The notes below the pieces were generated by a model, which worked only from the letters and a program-made list of their open reading frames with translations, was not told the origin of the DNA and made no database searches. A stretch of 64,000 nucleotides of DNA from Breviolum minutum Mf 1.05b.01. Its lineage: Eukaryota > Sar > Dinophyceae > Suessiales > Symbiodiniaceae. How positions within the stretch are numbered: the stretch's first letter is position 1; each line of letters begins with the position of its first letter. The stretch is from assembly GCA_000507305.1 (NCBI GenBank), contig DF239108.1:250208-314207 (forward strand), written 5' to 3'. A program made the position numbers and the translations under genes. Below, piece after piece: positions 59,883-64,000 of the stretch.

Positions 59883-62020
59883 CGTCGTCGTCGTCATCAT
59901 CACCATCATCATCATCATGATGTTCCACTCATGTTTTTTTTTGAAATGAGCTCTGCATCATCTGCATCCCTCCCACATACGCATTTCACCTCATCATACG
60001 CATCCAAAGCATCCATCAATGGCGTGACCGTCTCTCCTGCGAGTTTTTGTCGGGACAAGATGCCTACTTGGATGTCTCACTAACTTGGTCAATAGCTTGC
60101 AAATGAGATATATTATAACAGTTATACTTGGTAAATGAGTTATAATATAACCCCGATATGCCCCATAAATAAGTAGGTGAAACAACATCTTCCAAACCTC
60201 AACTTTTTAGGTTCCATGGGAATTTTTTGGGGGGGTATTTGACCTATTGAAAGATGGTATATACTAGGGTTAGAATAACCCACTGATCCGATCACCTTTT
60301 ACCAAGTTCCGGCGAGGATGCCAAGTATGACTATGTTATTATCATAGGAATTTCAGGGTACCCCACCAGTAACCCCCCCACTATATATTACTGCATACAC
60401 CCCGGAAGATTAACATGGAACATGTCCTCATGGAGGTTTGGAAAATCATTTTCCTTTCTCAATGGGTGATTTGTAGGTTCCATGTTAGTCTTCCAGGGTG
60501 TATTAATGTCTGAAAGGGGGCCTGTGCGCCCGTGTAATTTCCACACTGTAGTTATTGGGTTTTTTTGTTGGTCACACAGGGCCCTTTCAGTTGAAATGGT
60601 GGCTTTGGTTTTTGTACTGACGGGGGAGGGAAAAAACATTAACATATAGAACAACCAAGCAGCGTGAACTGGGGAATTAATAGTCCCTGCGTAACTTAGG
60701 TAATATTACATCCCCTATATCAACAGCAAACAGCCATGGGAATTTAAGGGAAACCCACAATGACCCAGGCAAAGAAGGCCATACTAAGCTAGTTTGTAGT
60801 CCCAACCCATTTGAAAAAGAAAATCGTCAACTTTGGTTCATCTCCCCAAGGTGTCGGTGTGAAAAATATTTGAAAGCACAACCTAGTAAGGGATTTAGTA
60901 ATCAGATCTACCCCTCCTGAAAACTAACATATTTGAATCGATGATTTTTCCTTTTCCCCTGGTAGGATAATGGATTCCTTCCCTGGAGGGTAACCCACAA
61001 AACCAAGGCCTTTCTTCAGGCCTTTATAAATCCCTGGATTTTTGTTCACTTTTTCGTAGGTCCAAAGCTCAACTCAAAGGGCCTCAGGATGGATTTTTGG
61101 AGGTTCTCCATATCTCTTCAAACCTCCCAGGAGTTTGAAAAACTGAACGAAAAAACTCCAAACCTTTGTTGAGAATCTAAGGGGAAACGCATCTGTGTAA
61201 TGGAAAAGAGTCCATCCGTAGACTTCGCCAGTTGAGGTTGGTAAGGTGGTTGAACTCCCAATGATTTACTAGTTGGTGGTTTCAACCCATCTGAAAAATA
61301 GTAGTCAAAATGGGAATCTTCCCCAAATAGGGGTGAAAATAAAAAATATGAGAAACCACCAGCTAGTTTACAAGGTGTTCTACATCCGTGGTTAGCAGGA
61401 TTGATTTCTGAACCATCAATCAACAGTTATCAATTGGGATCTCTCCCCCTTCCAGTAATAGTGCCCACAAGAATTATCACTTGATCATCACCCCTAGGGA
61501 TCCTGGCTCACCAAAACTGAGAATGGTTTTATGGAACCTGAATACCTAAATACCTTCCGTTTTTGGAGGTGATGTTTCGGACACCCCTACCGCTCATCAT
61601 CTGACGTTCGGTGAGACAGGACCCCTAGGGCTGAAGGTGGAGCATCCCAAAGTTGACGGTCCAATTCCAAGCAAAACATCGCCTTGGATCCCAAAACTAA
61701 GATATCCCACCGTCCCACGAAAGTTGGGAAAACTACCATCATTCCTCAAAAGTGCCGGCTGTTAGTAAGCGATATGTTATCACAACTACAAGGTGGGCCC
61801 CTTACTAACTCAGTTTCCAATTTCTAAGACCATTTATAGGGGTTTACAACTCCATTTATCACTAGTAAGGGCCCACCTTGTACGAATCCTTGACTTCGAT
61901 GGTTTTTTTTTTTCCGTGTCCTGCAGCTAGCCATGGTAAGATCCAAAAGATTCCAAGGCCAACCTCGAGATCGACAAAGCAACAGCGCTGTTCCCACGGG
62001 TTGGTGAACATAGCAGAAAA
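49421..62020 (-). CDS. Unrecognised multi-exon gene with a Cys-rich tandem repeat
   Basis: I do not recognise this protein. Eleven minus-strand segments with exon-like borders (mostly AG|G acceptors and GT, GC or GA donors) join in one frame for 1314 nt, 437 residues plus stop: 61964-62020, 61164-61222, 58630-58705, 56096-56289, 55849-55996, 54198-54233, 53028-53045, 52892-52987, 51350-51889 and 49421-49510, with the start codon not found. The N-terminal part is mixed and shows no motif I can name. The C-terminal part holds two Cys-rich repeats of about 84 residues. Gene order is head-to-tail with DAW1, whose start lies 2.0 kb beyond this gene's stop. The two C-terminal exons are the firmest part and the upstream exons are inference. 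Part of the model may be wrong, or exons may be missing. Confidence 0.45.
49838..49946. mobile_element. Long-armed hairpin related to family E
   Basis: TACCCTCCAGGGAATGGATA at the left end pairs with the right end, including ATATGTATCC and CCCTGGAGGGTA. A related hairpin is at 30440-30548. Confidence 0.75.
50502..50608. mobile_element. MITE family A copy
   Basis: CTAGTTGGTGG...CCACCACCTAG, flanked by TTTA and TTTT. Further copies lie near 16290-16398, 18814-18893, 28115-28213, 31761-31859, 44215-44319, 58180-58290, 59656-59775 and 60795-60888. Confidence 0.75.
51174..51290. mobile_element. Family G element (TGAATCCTGGTTGTTTAAT)
   Basis: Begins TTGAATCCTGGCTGTTTAAT and ends with CAACAACCAGG, a terminal inverted repeat on CCTGG.TGTT, with inner GGGATCC-like and ACTGGGTAGTA motifs. 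Others: 960-1095, 7447-7545, 17018-17132, 35105-35220, 37069-37217, 39606-39740 and 54504-54604. Confidence 0.7.
51350..51889 (-). CDS. Cys-rich tandem-repeat exon of the unrecognised gene
   Basis: An open 180-codon segment with two near-identical units. Each contains WGSSTTEKCCKCKSG, IGWSASGRCSFCKGQ, a VSEEC..SPKF[IM]GN..C motif and a closing CKSK...W.W. The Cys spacing (CCKC, CSFC, EEC, C, C) suggests a small disulphide-bonded or metal-binding module. An acidic/lysine stretch (VEEKEDEVAKKSG) precedes it. The open frame extends upstream to an ATG at 51958, but TTTCCGCAG|GTT at 51889 is a good AG|G acceptor, so I treat it as an internal exon. The donor is read as AAA|GAGAAT (GA), which joins the terminal exon in frame. 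The alternative is a single-exon 215-residue gene at 51311-51958. The DNA of the two units is also very similar, implying a recent internal duplication. Confidence 0.7.
52892..52987 (-). CDS. Exon candidate upstream of the Cys-rich exon
   Basis: Acceptor TTCAAG|GTC and donor GGC|GTGGGG enclose 32 codons, from VKKLANQTLGLDARQ to DRHCWKG. Phase 0 joins the Cys-rich exon. A plus-strand ORF also covers the segment but has no splice support. Confidence 0.42.
53028..53045 (-). CDS. Possible 18-nt exon (VQKIAL) or part of a frameshifted exon
   Basis: Acceptor CGACAG|GTG and donor TTG|GTGAGT enclose six codons. The implied intron to 52987 is only 40 nt. The sequence reads open through that interval as VSENCKVESRNFQ, so a single exon with a one-base indel is equally possible. 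Confidence 0.3.
54198..54233 (-). CDS. Exon candidate (GHPSKGYQGNVK)
   Basis: 36 nt between acceptor GCGAAG|GGG and donor AAG|GTCAGT. Both borders fit the consensus of DAW1. Phase 0 on both sides. Confidence 0.35.
54284..54386. mobile_element. MITE family A (CTAGTTGGTGGTT termini), 4-bp TSD ATGA
   Basis: A 103-bp element starting CTAGTTGGTGGTTGA and ending TGAAACCACCACCTAG, the two ends forming a terminal inverted repeat. ATGA sits directly on both sides. The interior GTCAAATTGGATCATCTT and AGGGGTGAAAAT are shared by all copies. Confidence 0.85.
54669..54776. mobile_element. Hairpin family E (TAC CCTCCCTGAAACTAAC)
   Basis: CCCTCCCTAAAACTAAC at the left end pairs with GTTAGTTTCAGGGAGG at the right. 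Others: 3985-4083, 22469-22574, 27203-27306, 50352-50490 and 62331-62455. Confidence 0.75.
55849..55996 (-). CDS. Exon candidate with acidic/charged segment
   Basis: After AG|G, one base completes a leucine codon and the frame reads SASGHIESLRDIDLRDAD and ends near GFQRPKQG. The donor is either GGT|GCGATT (phase 0, used here) or CAAG|GTGCGA. The composition looks like a real protein, but no domain is recognised. Confidence 0.4.
56096..56289 (-). CDS. Exon candidate, 64 codons
   Basis: Acceptor GAGAG|GAA, starting ELEEGAFCEQTGGFERATIK and containing APERVAPSSQEAVKLSG and LANHWLTEEVLGRRTF. Donor AATCT|GCAAAA (GC) keeps the frame across a 99-nt intron. A GT donor seven bases further on (AAG|GTATTG) is the alternative and would lead quickly to a stop. 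Confidence 0.45.
57458..57564. mobile_element. Hairpin family C copy
   Basis: ACTTGGATGTCTCAGGAAGTGC with its inverse at the right end. Others: 1448-1558, 39407-39522, 44848-44958, 50779-50906 and 57900-58005. Confidence 0.75.
58630..58705 (-). CDS. Exon candidate (QIRALNSINNMPGRAAGAGF)
   Basis: Acceptor CTCAG|GCAG and donor AGA|GTATTC. One base completes an arginine codon from the upstream exon. Glycine/alanine-rich end (GRAAGAGFGHLPR). Confidence 0.42.
59826..59922. repeat. CAT/CGT microsatellite
   Basis: Perfect CAT run interrupted by CGTCGTCGT, then CAT again. It lies in a presumed intron of the unrecognised gene. Confidence 0.9.
61164..61222 (-). CDS. Exon candidate (STDGLFSITQMRFPLDSQQ)
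   Basis: Acceptor GCGAAG|TCT, donor CAAAG|GTTTGG, phase 2, joining the next exon in frame as SQQRQIRAL. Confidence 0.38.
61269..61366. mobile_element. MITE family A copy, TSD TTTA
   Basis: Starts CTAGTTGGTGGTTTCAACCC and ends CACCAGCTAG, with TTTA on each side. Confidence 0.85.
61964..62020 (-). CDS. Exon candidate (FSAMFTNPWEQRCCFVDLE)
   Basis: Acceptor TTCCAG|TTT and donor GAG|GTTGGC enclose 19 codons, phase 0. An internal ATG is present, but nothing marks it as the start. Confidence 0.35.
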
Positions 62021-62068
62021 CTGGAAAATCCGAAAACAACATCCCAACATGGTATTTACTTGTGGCTG

Positions 62069-62198
62069 GTCAACCTCCCCCTCCCCCTGAAAGGCCTTCT
62101 TCTTTCGGGTGTATTAGCCGGTTTCCCTTTGTAAGGCCTTATTAAACCTTATTAGACCTTATTTCTTGGGGGGAGTATGTCATGGGGGTTAGGTTGAC
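62069..62198. mobile_element. Family L element (GTCAACCT ends)
   Basis: 130 bp. GTCAACCTCCCCCTCCCC at the left pairs with a right end of GGGGGTTAGGTTGAC, with inner AAGGCCTT segments. A second copy is at 53074-53221. Confidence 0.7.
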
Positions 62199-63293
62199 TA
62201 GTCATGAAAAATTTACTTGAGACCAGCTATATCTATCTTGATATCTTTAAACATTTGGCTCATCAAAAATCTCTGGTTGATGGATATTGCCCAAACATCA
62301 CGGTTACAAGTACAACATCTAAAAGGTAGTTACCCTCCCTGAAACTAACAGCAAACGCTGTTTACAAATAGGCCTTGTTCGCTCGCCCCAAAAGGAATCT
62401 TCATCTTCGAAAATATCAGTTTTCAGAGGCATTTGCTGTTTTAATAGGATTTTTAAGGGGTGGTGATTCCCCTATTCTTCCTTAATTAATGTTCCCCAAG
62501 GCTCCCCAATCTTTCCAGACAGAATCTGCCTAGGGTTTTCCAAGAACCCTAGTAAATCCCCGAAGGATCGGGTTGGTTCTGACTACATACGGTGTATCAT
62601 AGAAAATACCCATAGGATCCACTGTATGGACTAGTTAATCCCTGCATGAGTTCGGTGAAAAATGGTCCCTCTGAACCTAAGGGTAAATGGCGTAAGGTAA
62701 ATATACCAGTCTCCCATGAATCCTGTGGGATATTGAAAAAAGCCCTGGAACCTGAAACATCCACGAATTAAAATGGTTGGCTTTCAAGTGGATGATGGTT
62801 CCCAAATCTTTACCATGAAAAATGGCTGTTTCACCATTTCCATCCATAAAAAGATGGTTGTTTGGAGTTTCTGGACTCAAAAAATTGATGAGATTTCTCC
62901 GAATCTCTCTTTCGGTTTACCGTTTGCTTTCCCAACCGTATCACAGGCTTCGTACTAGTTTCTTGGATACAAAAAACCGGCTCAAAAATGATGTTCAACA
63001 AAAAACAGGTTTTTTACTCAGCAAAATGTTAGAAAAAATGACTGGTGGAAGAAATCCTGCACCACCTATGGTGAAACTTCTCCCATTATCTGCAGACTTT
63101 ATGTATATCTTGGGTGGTGCAGGATTTCAGCCCTTAACAGTACACCCTAGAAAATTACTAACAGCTGGAAGCTAAAAACCTCCCATTAAACAAGCAAATC
63201 ATCTTCCATCCACCTCCATCTTTGGGTTCAAAATGTTCATGTTCAGGAGCGTTTAACTTTCACAAGCCACTTATGAATTCGAAGCGACGAAAA

Positions 63294-63476
63294 TTACCAC
63301 TTGAATAAACCACTTATATTCTGGCCTGTTTTTCCCTGATTTAGGCCCGGGATGAACTCCCCATTTCCCTTACTCTTTTCACCAGCAAAAATTGGGTTTT
63401 CGGTCGCCCACATTGCTTCCCAGACACCACTTCCCGGAGCCACATCTTCATCGATCCCACGCAACGTGGACGAATA
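63294..63476 (-). CDS. Open, protein-like segment, possible upstream exon
   Basis: The frame reads LRGIDEDVAPGSGVWEAMWA, then TENPIFAGEKSKGNGEF, ending in TAA. Exon borders are not clear. A GGGGA|GTTC donor near 63355 is possible. It may belong to the same unrecognised gene or to the next one. Confidence 0.3.
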   Translation of the reverse strand, partial: YSSTLRGIDEDVAPGSGVWEAMWATENPIFAGEKSKGNGEFIPGLNQGKTGQNISGLFKW

Positions 63477-63485
63477 AAAAAAACA

Positions 63486-63515
63486 CTTTTGAGCAATGAC
63501 AAAAGGGGCTACGGA
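63486..63515 (-). other. Possible decayed spliced-leader-like sequence
   Basis: On the minus strand it starts TCCGTAGCC, contains CTTTTG and ends GCTCAAAAG. The dinoflagellate spliced leader begins CCGTAGCC and ends TTTTGGCTCAAG, so the order of blocks agrees but about eight bases are extra. It may be chance. Confidence 0.2.
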
Positions 63516-64000
63516 TGAGAACCCGGAGGGAATCAGATGGGTATAGTCCGATTTTGCAACCTAACAACCACGTTTCGGGTCCTTGGTCGCGCGCGCTCTG
63601 AACCACGCAGTTCCCATAGGTATTTCGTCGTTATGTACAAGATATACATCGTTTCATAGGCTTGCAGAGCAGACACGACCAAGGACATGTTACAAGTATG
63701 TACCGAAGCAGTCGATTGCGTAGCACTTTGAACACGAACGTCATCACAGGTTTGGACATGTTTCAAGCATGACCCAAAAATTCGAAAAACGAAGCACTTT
63801 TTTTTACAGATTTGGACATGTGTCACATCTCTGACAAAGACAAAAACACTGCTCCCAGTGGGACGAATGCTCAGTCTGGGTCCTTGGCCGCGCGTGTTGC
63901 CGAAACCATATGAAACGATGTTTACTTGGTTGGCCACAAGCTTCTGCGAAAAATATTCGTGTTAAACATAGTGATAGTATCATACATGTTCAATGTCAAC

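Noticed and set aside
59656-59928. Minus-strand poly-aspartate ORF (and poly-histidine on plus)
   Set aside because: It is the CAT microsatellite plus an adjoining family A element.
1-64000. rRNA, tRNA, CRISPR array, bacterial operon or prophage signals
   Set aside because: None seen. Repeats are dispersed hairpins rather than regularly spaced spacers, and the genes are spliced.

Overview
The window looks like a dinoflagellate nuclear chromosome. The evidence is one gene that can be read completely by eye, an ortholog of the ciliary WD40 protein DAW1/ODA16. It runs on the minus strand from 47414 down to 7279 in 25 coding exons of 17-80 nt, separated by introns of 0.6-2.7 kb. The exons sum to 1323 nt (440 residues plus stop) and the frame closes at every junction. 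By my placement 15 introns start GT, 6 start GC and 3 start GA. All end in AG, and 19 of 24 acceptors are followed by G. GT/GC/GA donors with an AG|G acceptor are a published hallmark of dinoflagellate introns (Symbiodiniaceae). I cannot resolve the species. There is no rRNA, tRNA, CRISPR array or bacterial-type operon.

Layout, read along the minus strand from high to low coordinates. 49.4-62.0 kb (perhaps 63.5 kb): a second minus-strand gene that I do not recognise. It is pieced together from exon-like segments and is best supported by an exon with two near-identical Cys-rich repeats (51350-51889) and a terminal exon with a stop (49421-49510). 47.4-49.4 kb: the spacer between the genes. 7.3-47.4 kb: DAW1. 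1.3-6.4 kb: weaker exon-like segments on the same strand that may belong to a third gene. All supported coding sequence lies on one strand, as expected for unidirectional dinoflagellate gene arrays.

Most of the remaining sequence is short elements of about 90-160 bp that fold into hairpins: inverted-repeat, MITE-like families, each recurring several to about twenty times. At least a dozen families can be separated. One, with CTAG-ended termini, carries clear 4-bp target-site duplications in six copies. Nested insertions (one family inside another) give a relative order of arrival. Other structure includes a diverged ~650-bp direct duplication in DAW1 intron 4, a compound TAG-based microsatellite with a 166-bp assembly gap next to exon 19, and CAA, CTA and CAT microsatellites.

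DAW1/ODA16 is a cargo adaptor that links outer-arm dynein to intraflagellar transport, so the organism very probably builds a motile flagellum. I see no functional link between DAW1 and its neighbours.
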